From contig NZ_CP048422.1 in the NCBI RefSeq assembly GCF_010450875.1, positions 3,292,548 through 3,356,547 of the forward strand: a stretch of DNA of 64,000 bases, given 5' to 3'. The notes beneath the pieces are model-generated. The model had not been told where the DNA came from, made no database searches, and saw only the letters and a program-made list of their open reading frames with translations. Position numbers and translations under genes: made by a program. Shown piece after piece: positions 49,643-58,181 of the stretch (positions are counted from its first letter, which is position 1; every line of letters starts with the position of its first letter). The stretch comes from Sphingomonas insulae. GTDB taxonomy: Bacteria > Pseudomonadota > Alphaproteobacteria > Sphingomonadales > Sphingomonadaceae.

Positions 49643-49670
49643 CGACCTCCGCGCGAGGGAAAGGCATGTG

Positions 49671-50339
49671 ATGCGACGGCGGGCGATCGTCACCGGGCTG
49701 CTGGTCGCCACGATCGTCCTGCTGGCTGCGCTCGGCGTGTGGCAGCTCCAGCGCCGGACGTGGAAACTGGCTCTGATCGCCCAGACCGAGCGGCAACTGC
49801 ACCAGCCGCCGATCGCACCGCCCGGACCGGCGCGCTGGCAGACGATAAGTGCCGGCGCTGCCTATACGCCGATCATCGCGACCGGCCGCTATCGAACCGG
49901 CGCCGACACCTATGTCCAGGCAGTGACGGAACTCGGTGGTGGCTTCTGGGTGATGACCCCGTTCAATACGGCCAATGGCATCACCGTGCTCGTCAACCGC
50001 GGCTTCGTTCCCGGCGACCATCGCGGCGGCGTAGCCCCCTCTCCCGCCAGCCGAACCGTTCGTGGCCTGCTGAGGCTCAGCGAGCCCGGCGGAGGCTTCC
50101 TGCGCTACAACGATCCCGCCGCCGCCCGCTGGTACTCGCGCGACGTCGCGGCGATCGCTGCGGCCAAACACGTCGGTCCCGTCGCCCCCTATTTCATCGA
50201 TGCCTCGGAACCACGCACCGGCTGGCCCCGCGGCGGGTTGACCGTCGTACGCTTTCACAACAGCCACCTGATATATGCGCTGACGTGGTTCGGCCTAGCA
50301 TTGCTGGTCGCCATAATGACCTGGCGAGCGCGCCGCTAG
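49671..50339 (+). CDS. SURF1 family oxidase assembly protein
   Basis: SURF1 assists haem insertion into haem-copper oxidases. The 222-residue product has the N-terminal membrane segment followed by LGVWQLQRRTWKL, a periplasmic domain with TVLVNRGFVPGDHR, and a C-terminal helix starting FHNSHLIYALTWFGLAL. This is the SURF1 layout. An AAAGG site precedes ATG 49671. It is the last gene of the cyo operon, taking the place where some bacteria have cyoE. Confidence 0.93.
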   Translation: MRRRAIVTGLLVATIVLLAALGVWQLQRRTWKLALIAQTERQLHQPPIAPPGPARWQTISAGAAYTPIIATGRYRTGADTYVQAVTELGGGFWVMTPFNTANGITVLVNRGFVPGDHRGGVAPSPASRTVRGLLRLSEPGGGFLRYNDPAAARWYSRDVAAIAAAKHVGPVAPYFIDASEPRTGWPRGGLTVVRFHNSHLIYALTWFGLALLVAIMTWRARR

Positions 50340-50686
50340 GATTGGCGCGATTGTGCAACAATGTTCGGCCGGGTGTTCATGACCCGGCTTAAGCGACGGC
50401 CAGCAAACTTACCGGCGGATTGGCCCTCCGGGCTCACGGTCGACATAGACCGTCGCGGCAGCGCGTAACCATGCGATCCCGGGCGACTTTTTCCATCGCC
50501 TCCGCATCGAAACGAGTGTCAAAACCACTCGGCAGCCTTGCAGAACGCCTCGGCCGAAATGCAGCGTGCTGGCGCGGATGACGCCGTTCAATCAGATACG
50601 GCCATCCCAAGCCGGTTCTCTCCGGTTGAACCCGAACGATAACCCAGAAGCGAGCGCAGATGTGCGTTACGCCGGCAACGAAAAAC
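50340..50686. other. Intergenic region with one weak hairpin
   Basis: The region lies between the SURF1 gene and the tRNA-Val terminator. A hairpin at 50368-50388 (GCCGGGT/ACCCGGC, loop GTTCATG) follows the SURF1 stop but has no T-run. A minus-strand frame around 50434-50560 has protein-like codons (SGFDTRFDAEAMEKVAR) without a clear start or family, possibly a gene remnant. I call no gene here. Confidence 0.5.
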
Positions 50687-50722
50687 AAAAACCCCGCTAA
50701 GCCATTGGCCTAGCGGGGTTTT
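50687..50722 (-). terminator. Intrinsic terminator of tRNA-Val
   Basis: AAAACCCCGCTA pairs perfectly with TAGCGGGGTTTT over 12 bp around an 11-base loop. On the minus strand it begins 3 bases after the tRNA CCA end and is followed by TTTTTG-type sequence. This is a textbook tRNA terminator and is symmetrical enough to act in both directions. Confidence 0.88.
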
Positions 50723-50725
50723 CGA

Positions 50726-50800
50726 TGGTGGGCGTGGCAAGGATTGAACTTGCGACCCCTGCGATGTCAACACAGTGCTCTACCACTGAGCTACACGCCC
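50726..50800 (-). tRNA. tRNA-Val (anticodon GAC)
   Basis: On the minus strand the acceptor arms GGGCGTG and CACGCCC pair, followed by A and an encoded CCA. The anticodon GAC lies in the loop TTGACAT (plus-strand bases 50766-50768). The D arm (AGCTCAGTGGTAGAGC) and T arm (TTCAATC loop) are intact. Confidence 0.96.
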
Positions 50801-50860
50801 GCCGGAGGTGGGCCATTAGCCGGGCTTATCCGGGCTGGCAAGCGGTCAATGCGGTTTAAT

Positions 50861-51238
50861 TCAATTCAGCCCGCTGGCACTGCCCATCTCGAACACGCGA
50901 TCGACTTCGGCGACGAGGTCGCGGAGGTGGAAGGGCTTCGACAGGACGCGGGCATTCGGCATCTCGCGTCCGGCCTTCAGCGTCACCGCGGCGAAACCGG
51001 TGATGAACATGACGCGCAGACCCGGCACCATCTCGCCCGCACGACGGGCGAGTTCGATCCCGTCCATCTCGGGCATGACGATATCGGTCAGCAACAGATC
51101 GAACGTTTCGGTTTCGAGCAACGGGATCGCCGCGGTGCCGCGATCGACCGGCGACACGGCATAGCCGGCGCGCTCCAGCGCCCGGGTCAGATACTCGCGC
51201 ATGACCTGGTCGTCTTCGGCCAGCAGGATTCGGATCAT
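50861..51238 (-). CDS. cpdR: CpdR cell-cycle response regulator
   Basis: The 125-residue single-domain receiver starts MIRILLAEDDQVMREYLTRALE, has phosphoacceptor Asp52 (LLLTDIVMPEMDG) and Lys101 (VLSKPFHLRDLV). The block FITGFAAVTLKAG is the CpdR signature. In Caulobacter, unphosphorylated CpdR directs ClpXP to the cell pole and promotes degradation of substrates such as CtrA and PdeA. It is divergent from an N-formylglutamate amidohydrolase, an arrangement I recall from other alphaproteobacteria. Confidence 0.92.
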   Translation of the reverse strand: MIRILLAEDDQVMREYLTRALERAGYAVSPVDRGTAAIPLLETETFDLLLTDIVMPEMDGIELARRAGEMVPGLRVMFITGFAAVTLKAGREMPNARVLSKPFHLRDLVAEVDRVFEMGSASGLN

Positions 51239-51338
51239 CGCCTTGTCGGTCCCCATTCGCAACGGCCTTCGTCTATGACCGGCAGGTGTAAAGAATTCCA
51301 GCGCACCGAACGCGCAAAACCGCTAGGACGTGCCACAG

Positions 51339-52253
51339 ATGGACGCTTCCTACGAACGGATCGGCGAACCGACGGGCACGGAGGCCGCCTCAAGCCCCAT
51401 GTCCCTGAACTCCGCTCCCCTCAGCCCCGTGCCCCTGAGCCCCGTAATCGTGTCGGTGCCGCATGCCGGCCGCGACTATCCGCTCGTGCTGCGGGCCGCG
51501 CTGCGACTGCCCGAGGCATCGTTGATCGTGCTGGAGGATCGCTACGTCGACCTGGTGGCACAGGAGGCGCGGACCGTGGAGACGATGCTGATCCAGCGGC
51601 GGGCGCGCGCCTGGATCGATCTCAACCGTAGCGAGGCCGAGCGTGATCCCAAGGTCGACGAGGGCGCGCGACCACAGGCCCAGCCGGCTCAATCGGCCAA
51701 GCTGCGCAGCGGGCTGGGATTGGTACCGCGGCGTGCCGGTGCCGCCGGCGACCTGTGGCGTCGGCGCTTCAGTGCGGCCGAAGTGGCAGCGCGGATCACA
51801 CAGGATCACCGCCCCTATCACACAGCGCTCGCCGAATTGCTGGAGGCCGCGCGGGCGCGGTTCGGCATCGCCGTGCTGATCGACCTGCATTCCATGCCGC
51901 CGGTCGGCAGCCATGCGCAGGTGGTGATCGGCGATCGGTTCGGGCAGGCAGCGGCCAGTCGCTTTGTCGCGCGGCTGGAAGCGGAGGCGATGACGATGGG
52001 CGTCCGCTCGGCACTCAACACGCCCTATGCGGGTGGCCATATCCTGGAACGGCATGCGGCACCGCAGCGAAACGTGCACGCCATCCAGATCGAGATCGAT
52101 CGGGCACTCTATCTCGACCATGCGCTCGATCGCCCCGGCCCCGGCATGGCGCGGACGGTGGCGATGGTGCGGCGCATGCTGGCCGCGGTCGAGGACGAGG
52201 CACTTGGTGGACGCGGTACCGGCAGCGGCGCTCTGGCGATCGCCGCCGAATAG
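51339..52253 (+). CDS. N-formylglutamate amidohydrolase
   Basis: The 304-residue product has the family blocks VIVSVPHAGRDYP, LEDRYVDLVAQ, DLHSMPPVGSHAQVVIGDR and QIEIDRALYLD. These include the metal- and substrate-binding residues of N-formylglutamate deformylases such as HutG. It would hydrolyse N-formyl amino acids. No other histidine-degradation gene is near, so the pathway is uncertain. The head contains a short repeat of serine-proline units (LSPVPLSPVIV). ATG 51339 is chosen over GTG 51330. Confidence 0.9.
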   Translation: MDASYERIGEPTGTEAASSPMSLNSAPLSPVPLSPVIVSVPHAGRDYPLVLRAALRLPEASLIVLEDRYVDLVAQEARTVETMLIQRRARAWIDLNRSEAERDPKVDEGARPQAQPAQSAKLRSGLGLVPRRAGAAGDLWRRRFSAAEVAARITQDHRPYHTALAELLEAARARFGIAVLIDLHSMPPVGSHAQVVIGDRFGQAAASRFVARLEAEAMTMGVRSALNTPYAGGHILERHAAPQRNVHAIQIEIDRALYLDHALDRPGPGMARTVAMVRRMLAAVEDEALGGRGTGSGALAIAAE

Positions 52254-52258
52254 TCCAT

Positions 52259-52365
52259 AAAAAAACCACCCCGTGCAGAAGCACGAGGTGGCCAAGGTTC
52301 AGGGAGGAGGCGCACTAAAAGTGCGCCATACGGGCTCGCGAAAGGGGGGACACGAGCGCCGTACG
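52259..52365 (-). ncRNA. Candidate small RNA with anti-Shine-Dalgarno motifs (suhB/alpha-r8-like)
   Basis: On the minus strand, a promoter-like pair at 52371-52398 is followed by: a hairpin whose base starts at CCGTACGG (about 52363) with a TCCCCCC-bearing loop; a perfect 8-bp hairpin (GGCGCACT/AGTGCGCC, 52309-52327); an unpaired CCTCCTCCC (52302-52310); and a terminator (CCACC-CGTGC/GCACG-GGTGG arms with AGAA loop) ending in seven T. The CCTCCTCCC motif and layout recall the suhB/alpha-r8 family. The family assignment is from memory. No protein frame fits. Confidence 0.6.
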
Positions 52366-52370
52366 GATAC

Positions 52371-52398
52371 TAAATAAGTGAGCGCCTATTTGGTTCAA
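52371..52398 (-). promoter_or_regulatory. Predicted promoter of the small RNA
   Basis: Read on the minus strand, TTGAAC (52398-52393) and TATTTA (52376-52371) are separated by 16 bases. A start about 7 bases further on falls at the base of the first hairpin. The fit to sigma-70-type boxes is good but unproven. Confidence 0.45.
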
Positions 52399-52474
52399 CC
52401 CCTGCGTTGCGAAACCCTTAATTTTCCTCCGCAAGCACGCAGACTAGCCGGTTCGATCGACGCGACAGGCCGCC

Positions 52475-53029
52475 TCAGCGCGATCCGCGACGCAGCATCG
52501 GTGCCATGCGAACGAGCACTGTATCGCGCAACAGCAGGTGGTGGCGCAGGGCGGCGGCGATGTGCAGCACTACCAGTGCCAGCATCAGCCAGCCGAGCAG
52601 GCCATGCGCATCATGGCCCAGGTCCGACAGGCCCTTGCCGACAGGCAGCAACGGAATATCGAACAGGCCGAACCACAGGAACGGACGGTGGGGGCCGGGG
52701 CCGGACACCATCAGCCAGCCGGTCAGGGGCATGGCGATCATCAACAGGTACAGCGTCCAGTGCGTCGCATGCGCCACGCCCTTCTCCCACGCAGGCGTGC
52801 CGGCGGGCAGAGCGGGCGGGCGATGCGCCAGACGCCAGGCGATCCGGCCGGCGGTCAGCACCAGCACGGTGATGCCGATCGCCTTGTGCGCCCCCATGAA
52901 GGCGCGAAGGGCCGGAATGGCGTCATGGCCGATCCCGATGACGAGGTTGGCGATGACCAGCACCGCGATCGTCCAGTGAAACGCGATGGCGACGCTGGAA
53001 TAGCGTTCGCCGCGGGGAAGTCCTGCCAT
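52475..53029 (-). CDS. Cytochrome b561 family protein
   Basis: The 184-residue product has four hydrophobic segments and haem-ligand histidines in AIAFHWTIAV, GAHKAIGI, ATHWTLYLL and GHDAHGLLGW. This is the bacterial CybB/YodB-type b561 layout, which moves electrons from quinol to periplasmic acceptors, in E. coli including superoxide. I chose ATG 53029 (MAGLPRGERYSSVAI) with GAGGG upstream. Its transcript would run toward the small-RNA region. Confidence 0.88.
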   Translation of the reverse strand: MAGLPRGERYSSVAIAFHWTIAVLVIANLVIGIGHDAIPALRAFMGAHKAIGITVLVLTAGRIAWRLAHRPPALPAGTPAWEKGVAHATHWTLYLLMIAMPLTGWLMVSGPGPHRPFLWFGLFDIPLLPVGKGLSDLGHDAHGLLGWLMLALVVLHIAAALRHHLLLRDTVLVRMAPMLRRGSR

Positions 53030-53197
53030 GCCGAGCCCTCGATCGTGAGGGCGCAACCGTCCCCCGCACCCGCGTCGAGGTCAAGAGGGACTGGATAGAG
53101 CGGAGGCGATCCATGATCGCGCCACCGCAAAGCCTTCGACACGCAATCGGGCGACCGAGCGATCCGGGGCCGGCCACGCCGCCCCCGGACCGGGGGA

Positions 53198-53959
53198 TCA
53201 GCCGAGCTGCGGCTGCGGCACCTTGCCGAGCTGTGCCTGGCGCGCGAAGATCTCGCGCATCAGCGACAGCGAGAAGAGGTGTGCGTACAGCAGCGGCAGC
53301 ATGCCGGACTGCGACATCTTGCGCAGCTGGTCACCGCGCAGGCCAGCCAGCTTCTCCTCGTTGATCATCTGGAAACCGCGATAGATGAACGGCTGCTGGG
53401 TATCGTCGGTCTGGATGGTGACCTCGCCTTCCATCAGCAGGTCCTGCTCGCGCAGTTCGTTCATGAACGCCTGCGTACGGGCGCCGGCCTGCTCGAACTG
53501 CTCGGCGAAATCGAGGATCGCCTTGGTGACCTGGCTCGGCTGGCCGTCCTCGAACAAAGCATCGCCGTCGTCGAAGGCGCCGATCGCCTCGGACGTCGGG
53601 TCGAAGCACAGCGACAGCTCGTCGGCATCGGGACGCAGGCGTGCTAGCATGTAGGGATAGCGACGGATATAGGCGGGGACGTAGAAGTTCGTCTCGGTCA
53701 GCTTTCCGTCGTCGCCCATGAAGACGTTCACGCCTTCGTTGAGGCCCATCAGACCCAGCGGAATGGCATCGTCGCCTACCGAGAAGACGATCGGCATGTG
53801 GCGCTGGACCAGCGGGAATTCATCGGTCGTGATCGGAATGGCATGCTGGCCGACCAGGAAAGGCGCGCTGTCCTGCTGGCGGACCTTCCAATTGGCGTGG
53901 GTTTCGCTCGAGAGCGGCTCCAGGCCGTTGTAGAACAGGGGAAGCGGCGCGCTGGCCAT
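53198..53959 (-). CDS. SapC family protein
   Basis: The 253-residue product starts MASAPLPLFYNGLEPLSSETH and contains FPLVQRHMPIVFSVGDDAIPLGLMGL and NFYVPAYIRRYPYML, the SapC family pattern (first named from an S-layer locus of Campylobacter). No signal peptide is evident. The function in alphaproteobacteria is unknown. The start ATG 53959 follows an AGAGAG-type site. It is downstream of the FAD-linked oxidase on the same strand, 67 bases away. Confidence 0.88.
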   Translation of the reverse strand: MASAPLPLFYNGLEPLSSETHANWKVRQQDSAPFLVGQHAIPITTDEFPLVQRHMPIVFSVGDDAIPLGLMGLNEGVNVFMGDDGKLTETNFYVPAYIRRYPYMLARLRPDADELSLCFDPTSEAIGAFDDGDALFEDGQPSQVTKAILDFAEQFEQAGARTQAFMNELREQDLLMEGEVTIQTDDTQQPFIYRGFQMINEEKLAGLRGDQLRKMSQSGMLPLLYAHLFSLSLMREIFARQAQLGKVPQPQLG

Positions 53960-54026
53960 CGGAACTCTCTCCGTATTCGGGTGTTTTGCGGCCGGGCCGC
54001 CACTGGGCCACGGTTGGCGCGCTGCT

Positions 54027-55460
54027 CTATTGGGCGGGAGGCTTCGGCGCAAGCGCCACGAGTTTGCCGGGATTGAGGATGCCGAGCGGGTCCATCGCCG
54101 CCTTGACCGCATGCAGCGCGGTCAGACGGGCGGGCGACGACAGGCGTTCCAGCTCGTCGCGCTTCATCTGGCCGATGCCGTGTTCCGCGGCGATCGATCC
54201 GCCCGCGGCGATGACGAGGTCGTCGACGAAACGGGTCACCACCGGAACATCCTCGGCATACCAGCGCGCCGGATCGGTGCCGGGGGCGCTGCGGACATGA
54301 AAATGGATGTTGCCGTCGCCGAGGTGGCCGAACCCGCTGGCATGCGTTCCGGGGAAGCGCGCCTCGCACGCTGCCGCCGCCTCGATCATGAAACGGGGCA
54401 TCGCATCGACCGGGACCGACAGGTCGTGCTGCGATGCAGGGCCCAGCGCACGTTCCGAATCGGAAATCGACTCGCGGATGCGCCAGAACGTCGCGGCCTG
54501 CGCATCGCTGGCCGCGATCGTCGCATCATCGATCAGGCCATCGTCCAGCGCCTGCGCGAGCAATCGCTCCATCAGGGCCGCACCCGCATCGTCGGTATGT
54601 TCGATCAGCAGGTGCCAGCCATGCTCCCCGTCCAGCGGCGCACGGAGGCCCGGTACATGCGCCAGCACCGCGGCCAGCGACTCGCGCGGCAGGATCTCGA
54701 AGCTCTCCAACGCCTCCGTCGCCGACTGGAAGCGGCGCAGCAGCGCGAGCGCCGCCTGCGGATCGGCCGCCGCGGCCCAGGCGGTGGTGCGCGACGCCGG
54801 AACCGGCACCAGCCGCAGCGTCGCCGCAGTGACCACCCCCAGCGTCCCCTCCGCCCCGATCAGCAATTGCGTCAGGTCGTAGCCCCGATTGTCCTTCTTC
54901 AGCGCGGCAAGCCCGTCGTGGATACTGCCGTCGGCCAGCACGACCTCCAGCCCCGCGACCAGTCCGCGCATCGAACCGAAGCGGAGCACCTGCGTACCGC
55001 CGGCATTGGTCGAGACGAGGCCACCGACGGTCGCATTGCCCTTCGCGCCCAGCGTCAGCGGAAAGCGACGCTCCACCGCCAGCGCGGCATCGTGCAGGTC
55101 GGACAGGATCACCCCTGCCTCCGCCACGGCGAGCCCGGCCGCGGCATCGACCGACCGGATCGCATTCATGCGCCTGAGCGACAGGATCAGCGCCGATCCG
55201 TCGGCCGGCGGGGTCGCCCCGCCCACCATCGAACTGTTGCCGCCCTGCGGTACCAGCGGCACACGGTGCGCGGCGGCGGCGGCGACCACGGCGGCGACCT
55301 CCCGCGTCGAGGCGGGGGCCAGCATGGCGGGGGCATGGCCGTGGAAGCGGCGACGCCAATCGGTTTCCCAGGGCGCAATGTCGGCCGGATCGGTGACGAT
55401 CCCCCTCGGCCCCAATGTCGCGGCAAGGGCATCCAGCATGGCATTCTGGGCAGGCGTCAT
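54027..55460 (-). CDS. FAD-linked oxidase of the D-lactate/D-2-hydroxyglutarate dehydrogenase type
   Basis: The 477-residue product has a PCMH-type FAD-binding domain (VPLVPQGGNSSMVGGATP, AKGNATVGGLVSTNAGGTQVLRFGSMRG) and a C-terminal FAD-oxidase domain with FGHLGDGNIHFHV and the end motif DPLGILNPGKLV. The latter carries the substrate-binding histidines. Members oxidise D-lactate, glycolate or D-2-hydroxyglutarate; this protein best fits the D-2-hydroxyglutarate or D-lactate branch. Confidence 0.9.
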   Translation of the reverse strand: MTPAQNAMLDALAATLGPRGIVTDPADIAPWETDWRRRFHGHAPAMLAPASTREVAAVVAAAAAHRVPLVPQGGNSSMVGGATPPADGSALILSLRRMNAIRSVDAAAGLAVAEAGVILSDLHDAALAVERRFPLTLGAKGNATVGGLVSTNAGGTQVLRFGSMRGLVAGLEVVLADGSIHDGLAALKKDNRGYDLTQLLIGAEGTLGVVTAATLRLVPVPASRTTAWAAAADPQAALALLRRFQSATEALESFEILPRESLAAVLAHVPGLRAPLDGEHGWHLLIEHTDDAGAALMERLLAQALDDGLIDDATIAASDAQAATFWRIRESISDSERALGPASQHDLSVPVDAMPRFMIEAAAACEARFPGTHASGFGHLGDGNIHFHVRSAPGTDPARWYAEDVPVVTRFVDDLVIAAGGSIAAEHGIGQMKRDELERLSSPARLTALHAVKAAMDPLGILNPGKLVALAPKPPAQ

Positions 55461-55525
55461 GTGCGGGCTTGCTAGGCCAAGTTCATCGCCCGTTCAACGA
55501 TCGGGGTTAGGACGCGACGCCTGAC

Positions 55526-55993
55526 ATGGTGCATTCCGCGATTCCCGCCTCCCTGCTCGCCCTTGCCGCCCCTGCCCTGGCCGCCGCCGGCGATTCGGCG
55601 ATGCAGCGCGACGGCGTGGACTATGCGCAGGTGACGGTGCACCAGCGCGTCATCATCCGCGTCCCCCGCATGACGCCATCGCGTACGATGGCGCGGGTCC
55701 GCGCGACTCCGCCGGTCAGATATCGCGAGAAGAAGGGCCCCAAATGCGTCGCCGTCGCCGAAATGGGCGGCGCGATGATCGTCGAACCGGGCGCGGTCGA
55801 TCTGGTGATGGAGGGCGGCCGGCGGCTGCGTGCCCGGCTGGACGACGATTGCGGCCCGATGGACTTCTACAACGGCTTCTACCTGCGCCCGGCGGCGGAC
55901 GGCCAGGTCTGCGCAAAACGCGACGTCATCCGCATGCGATCGGGCGCCAGTTGCGAAATCGCCACGTTCAAGACGCTCGAAGCCGCGCGCTGA
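55526..55993 (+). CDS. Secreted protein of unknown function
   Basis: The 155-residue product begins MVHSAIPASLLALAAPALAAAG, a likely signal peptide. The mature part is basic around RVPRMTPSRTMARVRATPPVRY, with four cysteines (KCVAVAEMGG, DDDCGPMD, QVCAKRD, ASCEIATF), which could form two disulfides. I do not recognise a family. It is divergent from the FAD-linked oxidase. Confidence 0.75.
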   Translation: MVHSAIPASLLALAAPALAAAGDSAMQRDGVDYAQVTVHQRVIIRVPRMTPSRTMARVRATPPVRYREKKGPKCVAVAEMGGAMIVEPGAVDLVMEGGRRLRARLDDDCGPMDFYNGFYLRPAADGQVCAKRDVIRMRSGASCEIATFKTLEAAR

Positions 55994-56098
55994 CCGCGTT
56001 TTCTTGACTTTTGCCCGCAAATCCGCAAGCGCGCGGCATGGCGTTGCTGCGCACCTGCGTCGCCGTCTTTATCCGGACCCTTGCATGAGCCTGATGGC

Positions 56099-57580
56099 AT
56101 GAGCTTCGCCGACCTCGGCCTTTCCGACGAACTGCTGAGCGCGGTTACCGACGCCGGCTACACCGAACCGACGCCGATCCAGGCGCAGGCGATCCCATCG
56201 GTACTGATGATGCGCGACCTGATCGGCATCGCCCAGACCGGCACCGGCAAGACCGCCGCGTTCGTGCTGCCGATGATCGACATCCTGGCGCACGGCCGCA
56301 GCCGCGCCCGCATGCCGCGCAGCCTGATCCTGGAGCCGACGCGCGAACTCGCCGCGCAGGTCGCCGAGAATTTCGAGAAATACGGTGCCGGCACCAAGCT
56401 GTCGATGGCGCTGCTGATCGGCGGCGTGTCGATGGGCGACCAGATCAAGGCGCTGGAAAAGGGCGTCGACGTGCTGATCGCGACGCCGGGCCGGCTGATG
56501 GACCTGTTCGGTCGCGGCAACATCCTGCTCACCGGCTGTTCGATGCTGGTGATCGACGAGGCGGACCGGATGCTCGACATGGGGTTCATCCCCGATATCG
56601 AGGAGATCTGCACCAAATTGCCGAAGCAACGCCAGACGCTGCTGTTTTCGGCGACGATGCCGGCTCCGATCAAGCGGCTGGCCGACAAGTTCCTCGAGAA
56701 TCCCAAGACGATCGAGGTGTCGCGCCCGGCGTCGACCAACCTCAACATCAAGCAGTGGCTGGTCCCCGTGTCCGGCACCGCATTCAAGAAGCGCGACGCG
56801 CTGCGCCGCCTGCTCGGGCAGGACGAGGTACGCAACGCCATCATCTTCTGCAACCGCAAGACGACGGTGCGCGAACTCAACAAGAGCTTGAAAAGCCATG
56901 GCTTCAAGTCGGGCGAAATCCATGGCGACATGGAACAGGCGCAGCGGATCGCCGAGCTCGACCTGTTCAAGGACGGCAAGATCAACATCCTGGTCGCGTC
57001 GGACGTCGCGGCACGCGGGCTGGACATCAAGGGCGTCAGCCACGTCTTCAACTTCGATGCACCCTGGCATCCCGACGATTACGTCCATCGCATCGGCCGA
57101 ACCGGCCGCGGTGGCGCCACCGGCATCGCCTTCACCCTGGTGACCGCGGAAGACGCGGAGAACATTCAGAACATCGAAAAGCTGACCGGCCAGAAGATTG
57201 ACCGGCTGGAACTCGGCGATACACCGGAGGCAGACGCGCCGGCAGCCGAGGAACCGCGCCGCGGTCGCCGCGAACGCGCGCCGCGCGCCGAGGGCCGCCG
57301 CGAGCGCACGCCGCGCGCACCGACGCCGGAGGTCACGGTTGAGGCCGGTGCATCGCCGCAGGCGGATCGCGATGCGGGTAGCGAAGCGGCACCGCGTCCG
57401 TCGGAACGCCCGCAACGCGGGTCGCGCATCGAACCCACGTTTGCCCCGCCACCCCGCCGCGACGTCCGCCGCGACGATCGCAACGATCGCCGCCCACACC
57501 GGGACGAGCGCGACGATGGTCCGGACGACGGCTGGAACGGTCCGATCCCGGACTTCCTCAACGCGGTGATCGCACTCTGA
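56099..57580 (+). CDS. DEAD-box ATP-dependent RNA helicase
   Basis: The 493-residue product has all helicase motifs: Q motif before PTPIQAQAIP, AQTGTGKTAAF (I), PTRELAAQV (Ia), DEADRMLDMGF (II, DEAD), SATMP (III), and HRIGRTGRGG (VI). The core ends near residue 375. An arginine/alanine/glutamate-rich tail follows (RRGRRERAPRAEGRRERTPRAP...), typical of RhlE-like enzymes. It probably acts in RNA turnover or ribosome assembly. I chose ATG 56099 (MSFADLGLSDELL). Confidence 0.95.
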   Translation: MSFADLGLSDELLSAVTDAGYTEPTPIQAQAIPSVLMMRDLIGIAQTGTGKTAAFVLPMIDILAHGRSRARMPRSLILEPTRELAAQVAENFEKYGAGTKLSMALLIGGVSMGDQIKALEKGVDVLIATPGRLMDLFGRGNILLTGCSMLVIDEADRMLDMGFIPDIEEICTKLPKQRQTLLFSATMPAPIKRLADKFLENPKTIEVSRPASTNLNIKQWLVPVSGTAFKKRDALRRLLGQDEVRNAIIFCNRKTTVRELNKSLKSHGFKSGEIHGDMEQAQRIAELDLFKDGKINILVASDVAARGLDIKGVSHVFNFDAPWHPDDYVHRIGRTGRGGATGIAFTLVTAEDAENIQNIEKLTGQKIDRLELGDTPEADAPAAEEPRRGRRERAPRAEGRRERTPRAPTPEVTVEAGASPQADRDAGSEAAPRPSERPQRGSRIEPTFAPPPRRDVRRDDRNDRRPHRDERDDGPDDGWNGPIPDFLNAVIAL

Positions 57581-57617
57581 TGCAGGGCGGCGCGGTCACC
57601 CCCGCCGCCTGTCCGTC

Positions 57618-57806
57618 ATGGTGATCGAGCGGGCGGCGGCGGTGGCGATCGTCACCCCGTGTACGGGCGTGTGCGCGATCGACGATGCCGACCTCTGTCG
57701 CGGCTGCGCCCGCACGCTCGACGAAATCGCGACGTGGAGCGTGATGACGCCGGCGGAGCGGGACGCAGTCATGGCCGCGTTGCCACTTCGCCGGAGCGGG
57801 CGCTGA
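57618..57806 (+). CDS. DUF1289 family small cysteine-rich protein
   Basis: The 62-residue protein contains TPCTGVCAIDDADLCRGCARTLDEIATWSVMT. This is the DUF1289 pattern of four cysteines followed by an RTxxEIxxW motif, likely to bind zinc or an iron-sulfur centre. Function is unknown. It lies 37 bases downstream of the helicase gene. Confidence 0.9.
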   Translation: MVIERAAAVAIVTPCTGVCAIDDADLCRGCARTLDEIATWSVMTPAERDAVMAALPLRRSGR

Positions 57807-58181
57807 TCCACCCCCGACGCGTTGCCGCCCCCCTCCCGCACTCCCGAACCGTTCGGGGTCGAACTCTGCGCGGAAAGCTGGCCCCGAGCCGGTGCAGCGC
57901 AACAGCCCCATGATGGGCCGACGCAAACGCGACCCCGGAACGCCACATGGTTCGTGCAGGAGACGCGGAGGTGATGCATCCCGGACCGCTTCACGCTCCC
58001 TGACCAGGGACGACGCCGACGGTACACGGGCGCGGCATATCAATTCCCGCGCACCCTGCAGCGTCGCAGGACGGCGACTGCCCTCTGCGCGGCTCCACGC
58101 CTGACCGAAGCATGGTGCCCCGGCACGAACCAGGGTTATGGAGCGGGCAATACGAGCCCCTCGCGTCCACGCCTCATGGGC
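57807..58181. other. Region without a supportable gene
   Basis: These 375 bases between DUF1289 and the convergent glutathione transferase gene contain only short frames without ribosome binding sites or known motifs. I see no tRNA, no strong terminator and no clear repeat. Confidence 0.5.

Noticed and set aside
50409..50688. Short minus-strand frames with protein-like pieces (e.g. SGFDTRFDAEAMEKVAR)
   Set aside because: The pieces lie in more than one frame without a shared start, ribosome binding site or family. They may be a remnant, but I cannot support a gene or pseudogene call.
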